Assembly (NCBI GenBank): GCA_003586115.2
Contig: QVOM02000021.1
Span: 10,430,248 to 10,494,247 of the forward strand
DNA: 64,000 nt
Direction: 5' to 3'
Origin: Salvator merianae
Taxonomy: Eukaryota > Chordata > Lepidosauria > Squamata > Teiidae
In this document: one piece after another, positions 24,446 to 36,904 of the stretch
How positions within the stretch are numbered: position 1 is the stretch's first letter
Layout of the letters: each line of letters starts with the position of its first letter
Position numbers and translations under genes: made by a program
The notes under the pieces: model-generated
Database searches by the model: none
What the model saw: the letters and a program-made list of their open reading frames with translations, nothing else
What the model was told of the DNA's origin: nothing

Positions 24446-27159
24446 ACCACAGACCAGACATGGTTAGGCAGTATGAAACCTTGGCATATCACTTCCAAGG
24501 TACATAAGATCACTGATTTGGTATGTTTTTTTAATTTATATTTGGCATTATAGCAGGCTTTATAGCCTGGTATTCTTCTGGAGAGGTCAGGATAATGGAC
24601 TGATGGGTAGCAATGGCCCAAGGACAAATGAGTCCCAGGGTTCAGATCTTCGTGAGGCCATAAAAACTTACTCCCAACGTATCCTGTTTTTTCCAGGACA
24701 GGAAGACCATTGTTTCTTTAAAGCACCAATGCTGGCTTACTAAGCTGTTGGGAGGAAGTCTGAGGCAGCAATTGACACATCTTTTGATCATCCAAATTTT
24801 TCAAAGGCCCTGCTTGGCACAATTTTGTTCATTGAAAGGATCAGATTGCCAGTGACTGCTTCATGCCCCTAGCACTACCAAGTTTCCCTTTTTCTAAAAA
24901 AAGTTGATTATTTATCGAAAGATTATAGAGATTAATGCAGTACTATTAATCTTACTCTACTAATGTAACATTTCTAAGTGGTGCACATATAATAAATCAG
25001 AAATACACAGAAAAGTAAAATCATGTGCAATATAATACTTTGTCAAACCATGACTGCAATAATAATGGAGGTATTATATATGAGGAAGATTCATTCATCC
25101 AATATCATAATGGACTATTTTTGGTGGACAAATAAATCCCACCTGACTCCTGGAATCTACTGGCTAGAAAACATGGACCTCTAGCCTGGATTTAGGATTT
25201 ATATTCCCTTTTCAAAGTCTTTCTGGAAAAGCTCCATCCATACAGTTTCCTGCTTAGGGCTGGATGGGACTCGCAGCCATGACAGACAAGATGGGAGAGC
25301 ACCAGACAAAGGGCTGATGTTCTATCCTGCCCCTCTGTGCTACATGGAATGTTTCTGTATGCAGAATGCCACACATGAATACATTCCCTGTCTGGGCACA
25401 CCAGGAACATCAACCCAGAATGTCAAGGTTTACAGTTGGCATGGGAGTGACACATCAGTCAGATTTCTCCTCCAGTCCCATTCTGTAGATGGCCACTAGG
25501 ACTGGAAGCAACCACATCTACCACATAGAGATTTACTTCTTGGCCAACCCTAAATAAGTCATAGTTACATATAGACAGTGTCATAGATTTGTCTGAATTA
25601 GCAACATGCACAATCTTTTTTTGCCTCTGGCCCAGGCTGGTACCAGGAATTAATGGATGATCTACAGTTGAGCAGCCTTGCTAGTGAAGATCATTCAAAG
25701 GTCACAAAGTGTTCAGCAACCAGCAACAGTCTGTAGTTGTGCAGGAACTTCTACTGCGGAAAGTAAATATGGAACAGCACTTTCCATATTTTTGCATTGT
25801 TGGGAAATGTGAGAGGGCCAAGTTCACTGGAATGCTTCCTTTGTCTCCAGAGATATAATAAGAGCCTTAAGCTCATTTATCCCAGCGTAATGTAATATAT
25901 CAGATAACCTTCTCCATTTGTTCCAGGGCTACTGAGTCAGAACAGATCTGGTTTATCAGCTGTGATTAAGTGAAGGCAGAAATAGTTCCATTTTGCCTGC
26001 CAATAATTTAGCTGAGATCTTAAGGCTGGCACTCATAGGTTACTTAATAAGAAAAATATCTACAGTGCATGACAGAATTCTAGTGACAAATATAATGAAA
26101 CACATAACAAAAACCTAGGCATGACCTCTGTGGATTGATGATATAAGATGAAGGGAAGTGTTCTTGATTCTTAATTAGTTATCTGCCCTGAGTTTGAGTC
26201 ATTATACCAGTTCTTCAGTGAGATGTTTTATTTCCTGTGGTTGAAGTTTTGGCACCACTCAGTCAATCTGCTCAACATATTTTCCACTCCCCTGCACGTC
26301 AATCCCAGCAAAAGAACACAGCATTTATTATTCACATTGGCATCCTGTCCTTTCTGCAAAGCGGTTAGTGTTGTGTACTTGGAAGTAACAAATAGCCCTG
26401 CAGTAAATATTGGACACTATGACCAACCTTGCTAAAGCTCATGCTTTCAGGCATGACTGTGATAGGGCTTCAACTAGTACCCCAACCAAAGGGAAGTAAG
26501 GGATGATGCTGAAGGTTGCACAATCAATGAAATTGGTTCTGATTAAACTATTGTGTATTGCTTTACAAAATACAACTTATGAATAGCGTGGTCATTTACA
26601 TGTCACCACATAAATAAATAAATGAGACATATTCATATAGAATTGCACATACTAACTTAGAAACAACTTGAATAAACATACATTTCACCATAGTGGGACA
26701 GAACATGATCCACTGACCTTTGTGATTGTAGACCAGAAACTAAATGTGGATAACAAACTTCAAGATCCTTCCTGCTTTATGGTTTTACCATCATTCATTT
26801 TTTTTACACAGGACTTGAACCAGATAGTCTTGCAATTAAAGGATAACATTGATCAGAAGATGGCCCGTGTGTTAACACTTCAAAATAGAGGACTGCTCTC
26901 TATAGTTGGGATACTTGGCTCCAGTATTTATGAAGTTAAGGATGTGGACAATGGTCACCTGTTCTTTCATTGTCTCTGCTAGGGACGTGCAAAACCTACT
27001 CAAAATGCAGCTGTTGGAGAGATCTACTTTCACAGCCTTTGTTGGAAGGAGGAGAGAACCAACAATAGCAGTGTGGACACAGGTAGAGAAGTAGAACAGC
27101 CATCAGCACAATGTTCTTGTGGCCTGCATCATCAAATATCTAATAATTTTCTCTTTCTT
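24446..27159. other. Unassigned sequence
   Basis: No exon, RNA gene or repeat family was recognised. A 104-codon open frame (26668-26982 +) has no known motif, but part of it may belong to a decayed LINE next to the Bov-B copy. Confidence 0.35.
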
Positions 27160-28195
27160 CAGGTCCAAATTTTGCAATAAGAAGTTTATGATCTGAGCCA
27201 CCATCAGCTCCAGATCTTGATTTTACTGCCTGTATAGAGCTTCTCCATCTGTGACTGCAATCTGATTTCAGTAGTGACCATCTGGAGATATCCATGGAAA
27301 AAAAGTGTTTGCTATGACCAATGAGTTATCTTGACAAAACTCTACTAGTCTCTGCCCTGCTTCATTTCATACTCCATGGCCAAACTTTCCTGTTATTCCA
27401 GTTATCTTTTCATTTCCTGTTTTAGCATTCTAGTCCCCATTGATGAAAGTAACATCTTGTTTTGGTGTTAGTTCTAAAAGGTGCTTTAGGTTTTCATGAA
27501 ACTGGCCAACTTCAGTCTCTTTAGCATCAGTGGTTGGATCTTAGACTTGGATGGCTGTGATATTAAGCATTTTGCATTGGATTCAAACAAAAATCATTTT
27601 GTCACTTTTAAGATTGTACCTCAGCAATGCTTTTCTCACCCTTTTATTGAGTATGAGGGCTACTCCATTTTTTCTGAGAGATTCTTGCCCACAGTAGTAG
27701 ATATAATTCCAGTCATCACTGATGCCCAAGAAGTTAATGTTTAATCTTGATGCCTCATGTTTGACTATATCCAGTTTATCTTAATTCACAGATCTTACAT
27801 TCCAGGTTCCTATGCAATATTTGTTCTTTACAGCATCAGACTTTCCTTTCACCACCAGACATATTCACAACTAAATGTCCTTTCAACTTTGACCCAACCA
27901 CTTCACTCTTTCTGGAACTACTTGTGCTTGCCCTCTGCTCTTCCCTAGTAAAGTTTTGGACACTTTCTGACCTGGGGGAATCATGTTCTGGTGTAATTTC
28001 TTTTAGTCTTTTCATACTGTCCATAGGGCAAGATTTGCCATTTCCTTTTCCGGTGGATCAAATTTGGTCTGAGCTCTCCCTATGAACTTTCTGTCTTGCG
28101 TGGTCCTGCACAACATAGCTTATAGCTTCACTAAGGTGTGCAAACCCCTCAGTCATGTCAAGGCGGTGATCCATGAACCATGATAGGGACAGAAA
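27160..28195 (-). mobile_element. Bov-B (RTE) LINE fragment, endonuclease region
   Basis: The minus strand encodes, with interruptions, GVALILNKRVRKALLRYN, KHLLELTPKQDVTFINGD, AKTGNEKITGITGKFGHGV and NEAGQRLVEFCQDNSLVIAN, which are endonuclease segments of Bov-B. The nucleotide context CATTCCAGGTTCCTATGCAA upstream of this is also diagnostic. It contains stop codons and lacks the reverse transcriptase part. Bov-B is known for horizontal spread among squamates and ruminants. Confidence 0.9.
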
Positions 28196-28834
28196 TGTTA
28201 ATTCGGTCAAATTTGATGAAAATCAAAAAGTTAAGTTTTTTCAGATTTTGGGACCAAGGAACCAAGGGTCTTATATGCTATTTTTTTTGTTGAACATAGG
28301 AAGCAAGCTTAGGTTTTATTCAGACTTAGTGGGAACTCCTTCATGCAAGCCCCAACTGAGGTAGAAATCTTGCAATATGGCTCCAAACAAGCATGGATTA
28401 CAGAAAAGATACATCTTGCACCATCAGCATTGGTGAAATGTGAATGTCAGGTACGTCTGGACAAAACTTCTGCCATCTACACGCAGTGAAATATGAATAC
28501 TGTATGTACTTGACAATAGTTTTGCAAACAGTGTAAAATGTTAGCCTTAGGCAGCATCTCCACGGTCCAAAAAATGGCCTTCTTGACATGGGATCCTCTG
28601 ATCTTGCTGCTGGGCCCGGAGACACATTGTGTACCTGGCCAGTGTCTGCTGGCCCTGCATGCTTTGAGGATGTGAAACAAAATTTCTGCATCCTTGAAGT
28701 TGCTGTCACCATCACTCCAGTGGTAGTAGCAGGAGCACAAGAGTGAAATCTGCCCTCAGTGAACTTTGTGAGCTTTTACCCTGAGGGAGGTTTCCTGAAT
28801 GAGGCTGGCAGCAATCTTGATGGGGGTGGTAGCA
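28196..28834. other. Unassigned sequence with a 105-codon minus frame
   Basis: A minus-strand frame at 28715-28398 covers 105 codons without any recognisable motif. The stretch is slightly GC-richer than its surroundings and could be part of an unidentified retroelement. Confidence 0.35.
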
Positions 28835-29980
28835 TTCATTTATTAGATTTATATACTATGGATTTCTGGAAACTCTACATGGTTTACAAGGGGTAAATCA
28901 AAACACAACATCACATATAAAAATAAACTGCGGTCACCCAGTTTAAACACTGTTGAAAGCAGAGTGAAGAAGTGTCATTTTAATGGTTCTTAAAGACCTC
29001 AGTGATGGAGCTGCTCGAATTTCTGTTGGTACAGCATTCCAAAAAGCAGGGGTCGCAACCCAAAAGGTTCTCTTTCTGGCCCTGGTTCCAGATGTTACAT
29101 GAGGGCCAGGCTCTCTCAGATTAACAAATGAGCCAAGGGCACAGGATGGCTACTGATTAGGCGAGAGAGACAAGACTGGACATTTGCAGGAGCTGAACCC
29201 TGCAGGGCTTCACAGGTTAAGAGGATCACTCTGAATTGGACCTGGAAGCTAATGCAAGGTAATCACGCTGTCATATTTTCTGTGGTTGGTTAGCATGTGG
29301 GCTGCCGTATTTTGGACCAACAGAAGCTTTCAAGTTGTCTTCAAAGGTAACCCTAAATAGTGACTGAGTCACTGAGGCCAAGGCCTGTTGGTCCATATTA
29401 GGACAAAGCTGCCACACTAAATGCAATTGTGTGAATGCTCCCCCCCCCCACTGATTCCACCTAGTGTTCAAAAAGAAGGAAGGATCTATGAGGATCCCCA
29501 GATCACGCACTTTGCCCTTATAAGTAAAGATTTCTCCCTATCCAAATCTCAGGACCTGTCTGAGCACCAGATGGAGGACTCAAATCAAAATCACTTGGTT
29601 TTAGAAGAGGATTGAGTATGAGCCTGCTTCTGACCATCTAGGCCCTCACATTATCACAGCCAGGGGAGGAAATGTATGACTGAGCACCATCAGTGTACTG
29701 GAGATACTTTACCCTGTATTGACAGGTTATTTCTCCCAGCACCTTCAAGTAGATGTTAAAAAGTACCGGGGATAGGTAGGAGCCCCAGGGAACTCCACAA
29801 GTGAATTCTCAGGATTTCAACCCTTCCCCCTCCATATATTGTGATTGGGCTGACCTAGTAAGGAAGGATCACTGCAGAACAATACCCCCAATCTCCAACT
29901 TTTGCTGCTGGCCCCAAAAGGATAGATGATACCAAAGGCTACTGAGTCATGTCACCCCAGGGACCCTTACTAGGCAGCAG
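28835..29980 (-). mobile_element. L2-like LINE, degenerate RT and 3' part
   Basis: Minus-strand pieces include RDLGILIDPSFFLNT and AFTQLHLVWQLCPNMDQQAL with VTQSLFRVTFEDNL, matching the post-catalytic RT region seen intact at 34244-35494 (LGVLLDPQLTF, AQVRLVHQLRPYLD). Stops and frameshifts are frequent. A C-run lies at 29441-29450. Confidence 0.8.
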
Positions 29981-30035
29981 TTTTTGGCTTTCTGCATGCA
30001 ACTTAGTCAACTTTGGCTCAGGTGCATAAAGAACA

Positions 30036-30140
30036 CGGAAGAGGTGTAGTTCAGTGGCAAAGTGTCTGCTTTGCACTCAGAAGGTCCCAGATTCAATCCT
30101 TGGCATCTCACTAGAAAAAAACCATCAGTGGTAAGCCTTC
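30036..30140 (+). mobile_element. tRNA-derived SINE
   Basis: GTGTAGTTCAGTGGCAAAGT (A box) is followed by TCTGCTTTGCACTCAGAAGG and CCAGATTCAATCCTTGGC (B box), the tRNA-like head of a common squamate SINE. The tail is unclear. Confidence 0.7.
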
Positions 30141-31039
30141 CCCTTTTGGCTGCTAAGGTAGCTCATGGATGTGTCCATACTGTCACTGGGAGTTAAGTGC
30201 AGTTTGAGGATATCTTTACCTTTACCTTACGAAAAACTCATATGATATGTTTGAAAAAAAGATGATCAGGACATATCATAGATTAAAATGGAGACATCTG
30301 CATTGCCAATACAGAGCAAATGCATCTTCAAAGAGGATGAAGATTTGTATAACCTTAGCTATGCTGCCAATGTATTTACCTAGATGCCAGGAGAGAAGTA
30401 ATGAAATTTAAATAGAAATACAGTTCATTTCATCATCAAGGAGGATGACCTGGTGACCAGTGTGTCTCTTCAGCCTGTTATCCAGCCCATTAAGAAGCAG
30501 TTTCAAGATCTCCATTTCCTTTTCATCTGATTCTTTATCTTTAAACCAGATGCCTCTTCAACTATCCTTTGTAAAATAGGACAGGGGCATTGAAGATATA
30601 AGTTAAAGAATTGGGGGGGGGGGGAAACTGACTTGCTGAGAGTGGTTCAGGTCAATAGTCTGTTTCAGCCCATGCTCTCTCCCTCACCTAACAGTAGGCT
30701 TGTGGGGATTTTCAGGCCCTCTTACCTCAGGGTTACCTTGTACTAGAAGGCCAGTCTGAGTCACTGGCATCCTTCATACAATCCTTGCATTCTGTCACAG
30801 AGCCAAAGCCCTTTCCCACATGCACACAGTGTTTACAATAGCAGCCGATATATTTAGAACAGAATTGGTGATACTTATGTCTGGGCAGATACAAGGAGGA
30901 TGAAATATTGCCTCGACCTCCAGAAATAAGAGTTTTACAGGCTGGAATGCCTCATTTGCTTATTCTGAAAGAATTCAAGAAGAAAGGCAATTTTTTGCTT
31001 TCTCCTTTCTTCATATTTGATCACATATTTAACAGTAGG
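30141..31039. other. Unassigned sequence
   Basis: A G-run lies at 30613-30624. No exon was recognised. Confidence 0.4.
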
Positions 31040-31250
31040 ACAACAAAGATATCCAGGGACTGGAAACAGCCCCCATAAGGAAATACTGAGAGAACTAGGG
31101 ATATTTAGCTTTGAGAAGATAGAGACAGGAACGTGGAGATCCAATTCAATAGCTGAAAGGATATCAGATAGAAGAGGATAATGACCTGTTATCTGTTGTC
31201 CTAGGATGCAAGACAAACGCAGTCATGGGCTTAAGTGACTGCATGGAAAA
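31040..31250 (+). mobile_element. Degenerate CR1-like LINE fragment
   Basis: Plus-strand text reads GIFSFEKIETGTWRSNSIAE, then MTCYLLS and DARQTQSWA, echoing the GLFSLEKRRLRGDLI region of CR1 polymerases. Heavily mutated. Confidence 0.5.
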
Positions 31251-31325
31251 TTCTGCTTGATTATCAGAGAGGAAAATCTTGTGGCAATTTCTATATTATG
31301 ACTGGTGGTGACTGTGTTTTGATAT

Positions 31326-31625
31326 TTTGATTCATGGAGGTCAGCTGTATCAATGGCTACCAGAATGGATACCTAGGTGCTGCCTCCAGGTTGGAAAGAC
31401 AGGCAGGATGTCTGTAAAACCAATTGCGGGAAGTCAAGAGAAGGTGAAAGTTTTGCCTTTTATTCTGCCTGAGAATGCCCAGAAGCAATTGGTGGGCCAC
31501 TGTATGAAACAGCATGCTGGACTAGATGGGCCGTGGCCTGATCCAGCAAGGGTCTTCTTATGTACTTATGATGTGTTCTTATGTATGTGTTCTGTATATA
31601 CAGAGTATATATTTTAAATAAATGT
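31326..31625 (+). mobile_element. CR1-like LINE 3' end
   Basis: It carries ATTCATGGAGGTCAGCTGTA and TCAATGGCTACCAGAATGGA, then GAATGCCCAGAAGCAATTGG, GACTAGATGGGCCGTGGCCT and GATCCAGCAAGGGTCTTCTT with ATGT repeats. This is the same 3' end as at 46980-47240. Confidence 0.85.
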
Positions 31626-31684
31626 ATTAAATTAGAAATAATATATATCCTGACTGCAAGAGTGCTTCAAAGGTAGAACTAAAG

Positions 31685-31918
31685 AGGTGTTCAGATGGAT
31701 GTATCCATCTGCAGGTGATGCTTTGATTTGCACTCCTGCATCAGTTTTAATTTTGCTACAGCAGTGTACGTTTAGGGCCAAAGCAGATGAGACAGCAGTA
31801 ACTCAGTACCGGGCAACTAATCCAGGACTATATTGGGAATGCCACAGATATGTGTGGCATTCTCAGTACACTCTTGGGAAAATTGCAGGATTTTACCCAT
31901 GTCTGGAGGCACCCTAGG
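31685..31918. mobile_element. GGGTGCCTCC-type MITE, right part
   Basis: It contains GACTATATTGGGAATGCCAC, a GTGTGGCATTCTCAG hairpin arm and the terminus CATGTCTGGAGGCACCC, as at 54060-54149. The left end is uncertain (GTGTTCAGATGGATG at 31688). Confidence 0.6.
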
Positions 31919-33344
31919 ACTAACACCCCAGCAGACAAACACTTAAAACAGTTTCTGCCATCATGGTTAGGAGGCTAGGCAGCACCTGTTGCTGTCATGG
32001 AAAAGCATCAAACTGTGGGTTATTATTATTGTATTGTATTTTGTTTCTCCTGGGGGAAGCAACTTCAGGAAAAAATAAGTTGATTAGGCTTGAGTGCTAT
32101 GTATTGCGAATGGAAGGAGAAGCCACTGTGCTAAACTTGTTTCCGTTATAGGATGAAATATATGGTTACATCTTGCTGTTCTTTAACATTATTTTAGAAA
32201 TACACAGAATATATGATTTCTTTCCACAGTCTGTATAGTCTGTATAATAATGTAGGCAAATACCTATGAAATAACTAACCACATAGTGCATCAAATACAT
32301 ATATAAATTAAAAGGGATAAATGGTGTGATAAACCATTTTAACAGAGATGAATTTGTTGTAAAGTATGCTTTGGTTCTATTTGCCATGAGCACTAATAGT
32401 GCCTGAAAAAAATTGGGAGGTTTCCTCCCTAGACAAGCAAAAGGAAAAGGAAAAAAGAAAGGCAAAAGGGCAGAAGGAACAGCAATCATTTTGGGTCCCA
32501 TGGTTGTCTACTTAACGGTAAGTCTTAAAACCTAGTCTGCTCTTCACTGCCTACAATTTTTTAAATAAGCAAATGTGTGTTGTCCAAAAGTATGTCTTGC
32601 TAATTACATGAGTTTTACTGCCCAAAGTAAGGAAGAGCTGTTTAAGGAATTCTAGCCTCCAGTCTTGTAGTTATTAAATAACAGAAAGCTGTGAACTGCA
32701 AACAAATAAGCTAAAAATCAGGTACACCACTTTGGTCTATTGTGTCACTTTTATACAGTCGGTTCACGTTAAAAAAGGACAGTAAAACTTAATCACCAAA
32801 ACATATCTTGCTGACCAAGAAGTTGCTTTCCCTGTCTAAGGGATTTGCTCATAAATCATTTACAACTTAGCAATACAAACTATGAATACAAAGATACCAG
32901 TACGAATCTATCACACATCAAGATCTTCTATAGGTATGTTCAAACATACTAAAATGGGCATATCTGAGGCTCTATGGACAGACAGAAAATATTAAAAAAA
33001 CACTTATCTCACCCCCAGTCTCTTTTTGAGTGTCCTTTCTGCAGATGTCAAAATATCACTCTTGGGGTGAGAAGGAGAGTTTGGGGCAGATGGGCCAGGT
33101 GGCTATGAAGGATCCAAGCCAATCTGAGCCTGCTACAACCACTGACTAATCAAATCCATGTAAAATCAGTCCAGCAGTAGCCAACAGGAAGGAGCAAGGA
33201 AGGCAACGGCGAAGAAGGAAGGAAAGGTAAGTCACCTTTTTTTAAAACTGTGTGACTTTTTTTTTTCTCATTCACAGATGGGCAGTCTCAGAAAATGAAT
33301 ACCCCCCAAACCCTGCATGTGATCATCACCTATGTTTCATAAAG
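31919..33344. other. Unassigned sequence
   Basis: No exon or repeat family was recognised. Confidence 0.4.
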
Positions 33345-33440
33345 TAAAAGTACCCTCAAGTCTGGTGATTCCATGAATTGTTTCCTTGGCAACAGTACAA
33401 AAGTAGGTTGCCATTACTTCTTCTGGGATCTTTTTGACTT
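33345..33440 (-). mobile_element. Bov-B or Sauria SINE tail fragment
   Basis: The minus strand reads GTAATGGCAACCTACTTTTG, CTGTTGCCAAGGAAACAA and TTCATGGAATCACCAGACTT, comparable with the GCCAAGAAAAC...ATGGAGTC tail of Bov-B and Sauria elements. No tRNA head was found. Confidence 0.5.
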
Positions 33441-33507
33441 TGTATTCTGTTCATGGTACTTTCAAGCTGGTTCTAATTCAAGTGCTAATTCAGCTTACCC
33501 ATACTTA

Positions 33508-33711
33508 GGGCTGTATTCACACACAGCTAAAACACCTCTGAGGCAACTTAGAGATGGTTCACCGATGGGATTGTTCAGGCCAGTCTGCCCCTCCCCGCCC
33601 TCATGAACATTCTAGGCTAGAAAAGGTGGATTTGAGATGGGATGAGAACACAAGGGTCACATGTTGCCATCTCTGAAGCACTTTTTTTGCTGCATGTGAA
33701 TGCAGCCATCA
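33508..33711. mobile_element. PIF/Harbinger-like MITE, reverse relative of 13100-13314
   Basis: The ends GGGCTGTATTCACACACAGC and GCTGCATGTGAATGCAGCC are inverted. The inner CTAGGCTAGAAAAGGTGGAT and TGAGAACACAAGGG match the reverse complement of the element at 13100. A TTA precedes the left end, but the right flank does not repeat it. Confidence 0.65.
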
Positions 33712-33869
33712 TCTCTTGAGATCAGACAAGACTGACAAGGAGCAATGCTGGATTACGCCTATCATGGTCTAAGGCTACAATCAGATGAGTGCGTACTGAC
33801 AGATAAAATGATGTATTCTAATGTATCTTCCAAATGTTAATGTGATAATATTGCTTCCTGTGCTTAAAA

Positions 33870-34018
33870 CCGGTTTACCCTGGCCTTCGGCTGATGAAAC
33901 AGTGTCTCTCCCACACTTTCAGACACTGTTTTTTATATTTTGTTTTTATTGCTGTAACCCGCCCTGAGACCTTCGGGTATAGGGCAGGATAAAAATAAAA
34001 ATAAATAAATAATAGGAA
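33870..34018 (+). mobile_element. L2-like LINE 3' end
   Basis: GCTGTAACCCGCCCTGAGAC and CTTCGGGTATAGGGCAGGAT lead into AAATAAAAATAAATAAATAA. This is the common 3' tail of L2-like elements in squamates and is 5' truncated. Confidence 0.75.
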
Positions 34019-34059
34019 CAGTTTTAGTAGCTCTTTTTTTTTGTTACTTTTAGTGCTGT

Positions 34060-35490
34060 CATAAATTTAATTTAATTTATCTTAATTTATTAGATTTGTA
34101 TGCTGCCCCTCTCCGTGGACTTGGAGCGGCTCACAACAAAAAATACAATATAACAAATCTAATATTAAAAAACAATTAAAACCCAACATTAAAGCCATGC
34201 AACACAGTCATTCCATGCATAAACTATATATGCCCGGGGGTATCTAGTTCCCCCATGCCTGGCGACATAAATGAGTCTTTAGCAATTTACGAAAGGCACG
34301 GAGGGTGGGAGCTGTTCTAATCTCTGGGGGGAGTTGATTCCAAAGGGCCGGGGCCGCCACACAGAAGGCTCTCCCCCTGGGGCCCGCCAACCGACATTGT
34401 TTAGTCGACGGGACCCGGAGAAGGCCAACTCTGTGGGACCTAATTGGTCGCTGGGATTTGTGCGGCAGAAGACGGTTCTGGAGGTATTCTGGTCCGATGC
34501 CATGTAGGGCTTTATAGGTCATTACCAACACTTTGAATTGTGATCGGAAACTGATCGGCAGCCAATGCAGGCCGTGGAGTGTTGGAGAAACGTGGGCAAA
34601 TCTCGGTAGCCCTACGATAGCTCTCGCGGCTGCATTCTGCACGATCTGAAGTTTCCGAACATTCTTCAAAGGTAGCCCCATGTAGAGAGCGTTGCAGTAG
34701 TCGAACCTCGAGGTGATGAGGGCATGAGTGACTGTGAGGAGTGACTCCCGGTCCAAATAGGGCCGCAACTGGTGCACCAGGCGGACCTGGGCAAACGCCC
34801 TCCTCGCCACAGCTGAAAGATGGTTCTCGAACGTTAGCTGTGGATCGAGGAGGACGCCCAAGTTGCAGACCCTCTCCAAGGGGGTCAATAATTCCCCCCC
34901 TAGGGTAATGGATGGACATATGGAATTGTCCTTGGGAGGCAAAACCCACAGCCATTCCGTCTTGTCAGGGTTGAGCCTGAGCTTGTTGACACCCATCCAG
35001 ACCCTAACATCCTCCAGGCACCGGCACATCACTTCCACTGCTTCACCAACTGGACATGGGGTGGAGATGTACAACTGGGTATCATCAACGTACTGATGGT
35101 ACTTCACCCCATGTCCTTGGATGATCTCACCCAGCGGTTTCATGTAGATATTAAACAGCAGGGGGGAGAGGACCGACCCCTGAGGCACCCCACAAGGGAG
35201 AGACCTAGAGGTCGACCTCTGACCCCCCACTAACACCGACTGCGACTGACCGGAGAGGTAGGAGGAGAACCACTGCAGAACAGTGCCTCCCACTCCCAAC
35301 CCCTCCAGTCGGCGCAGAAGGATACCATGGTCGATGGTATCGAAAGCCGCTGAGAGGTCAAGAAGTACCAGGACAGAGGACAAGCCCCTGTCCCAGGCCC
35401 GCCAGAGATCATCCATCAGCACGACCAAAGCAGTTTCCGTGCTGTAGCCGGGCCTGAATCCTGACTGTTGAGGGCCTGATAAAGTGATGC
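34060..35490 (-). mobile_element. L2-like LINE with a largely intact reverse transcriptase frame
   Basis: One open frame (35494-34244, 416 codons) encodes most of a reverse transcriptase. Motif A is LLDLSAAFDTIDH (residues 44-56), motif B is GVPQGSVLSPLLFNIY (102-117), and motif C is YHQYVDDTQLYIS (from 132). The C-terminal LWNQLPPEIRTAPTLRAFRK is also present. The protein starts inside the polymerase at about PQQSGFRPGYSTETA, so the endonuclease and ORF1 are missing by 5' truncation. The first seven codons are flanking sequence, so the apparent Met start is not meaningful. The 3' tail (CTCACAACAAAAAATAC on plus) ends near 34060 in A/T-rich repeats. It is L2/CR1 clade; L2 is favoured. The insertion looks young because no stop has accumulated. 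Confidence 0.92.
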
Positions 35491-35536
35491 ACATGACAAG
35501 ATTTTACTTTCAGAAGTATGATTTACTGTGCTTCAG

Positions 35537-35676
35537 AAGCAGTGGCGGCCGCCAGCTTTAAGCCCGGGTGTTCGCGACCTGCTGTGGCAGTATGGAGGCC
35601 CGGAGGCCCCGCAAACAGCCATGTCGCACTTTGTGTGGGGTGCGAACACCCGGACTTAAAGCCAGCAGCCGCTGCT
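35537..35676. mobile_element. GC-rich palindromic MITE
   Basis: The left arm AGCAGTGGCGGCCGCCAGCT with TTAAGCCCGGGTGTTCGC is mirrored by GCGAACACCCGGACTTAA and AGCCAGCAGCCGCTGCT. The arms are about 38 nt. The centre encodes nothing recognisable. It is far richer in CpG than its flanks. Confidence 0.7.
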
Positions 35677-36038
35677 GTTTAGAAGAAAAAATATTTTTCT
35701 GTGGGGTTTATGTTAGCCCCCCACTGACCTCCCCAAACTGTGTTTTGCTCTGCTGTGTTAAAGATGAATAAGCCCTCTTTTCCCCCATGGCCAAGCTCAA
35801 GCCACCCATAAACTGTCAGGCACTTGACACTTGTTATATCAAATGTTGCTTTACAGATGGCAAATCATCAAAGGAGGTTTAGATTTTGCAGGAACTAATG
35901 CTCAGATGGCCATGCCTAGATGAATTACAGGGAGATCATGGTGAGTAGATGCTTTTTGCAAGTGATGGGCTGTCCTCTTCCCTTCCATATTTTGCATGCC
36001 TTTCTTCGATCTCTTTGCCTTTCTGCAAAAGTTCCTAT

Positions 36039-36510
36039 GGGCCTGTTTACACTTGCTACTAGCAAGCATCAAGGATTCTTGCTAGTCACGTGCATCCACA
36101 CTTTGTGGAGACCTGGGCAGCCAGGTGTGGGCTACATCCGTTCCCAATCTCTACTACCTGTAGAGTACTAATTAGTGCTCCACAACCTTACCAGGAGGTG
36201 ATAGTCAACTCCTGGTAAGGTGTATTCACACCTACCTGGTGGTGAAAGGTCCAGGCCAGTGATTGGGCAATTGAGCCTGAAAGGGCCTACTGGATCGGGC
36301 CCGTGCCCAATCCTCGCCATGGCAGCAGTCAGAAAGCATCTGGCCACTGACATGGCAAGGATCAGGCACGGCTGCTGGCATTCACACTGTAAATGCCAGT
36401 AGCTGGCTTCTGTTGCGGTTTCCGCCACCCAGTGTGGACAGTATCCACACTGTGTGGTAAATTATCATGTTCTATCTAATTAGTCTGTTCTATCATGGTA
36501 AGTGAGAAAA
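36039..36510. mobile_element. GGGCC-type MITE
   Basis: It starts GGGCCTGTTTACACTTGCTA with the arm CTAGCAAGCATCAAGGATTC. It holds TAGTGCTCCACAACC, two hairpins around ACTCCTGGTAAGG, and GCCATGGCAGCAGTC. The right end has GATAATTTACCAC-like text and a decayed terminus. Confidence 0.65.
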
Positions 36511-36904
36511 CACCTAATAGATACCTGCTAATTACTTAGGCTCTAGAACCTGTATCTGGGACAACGGTCATGTTTCTTCTAGGAATCCTAAAAATCTTGG
36601 TAGTAAAGATACCAACAATGCTACTGGTCACCTCCTAAATGATAATACTACACCAGCTACTTCATCACAACAGCATTTGAAAAGCTAATGCAGGTTCTCC
36701 CTAAAGGCAGCAACGCTAACCACCACTTAAACAATGGGGTTAGAAAGCAGGCCCTAGGGAAATGCTGCTTCAAAGCGAACCCAAAAAATTACAGTATACT
36801 TAGAAATGTAAGAAAGAAGCAGGAGATGGGATATTGCAGTGGTCTGGAAATTGTTTCCTCTGATCACAAGGATCCAGATGTCTGGGATCTGCATTGGAGA
36901 AAAC

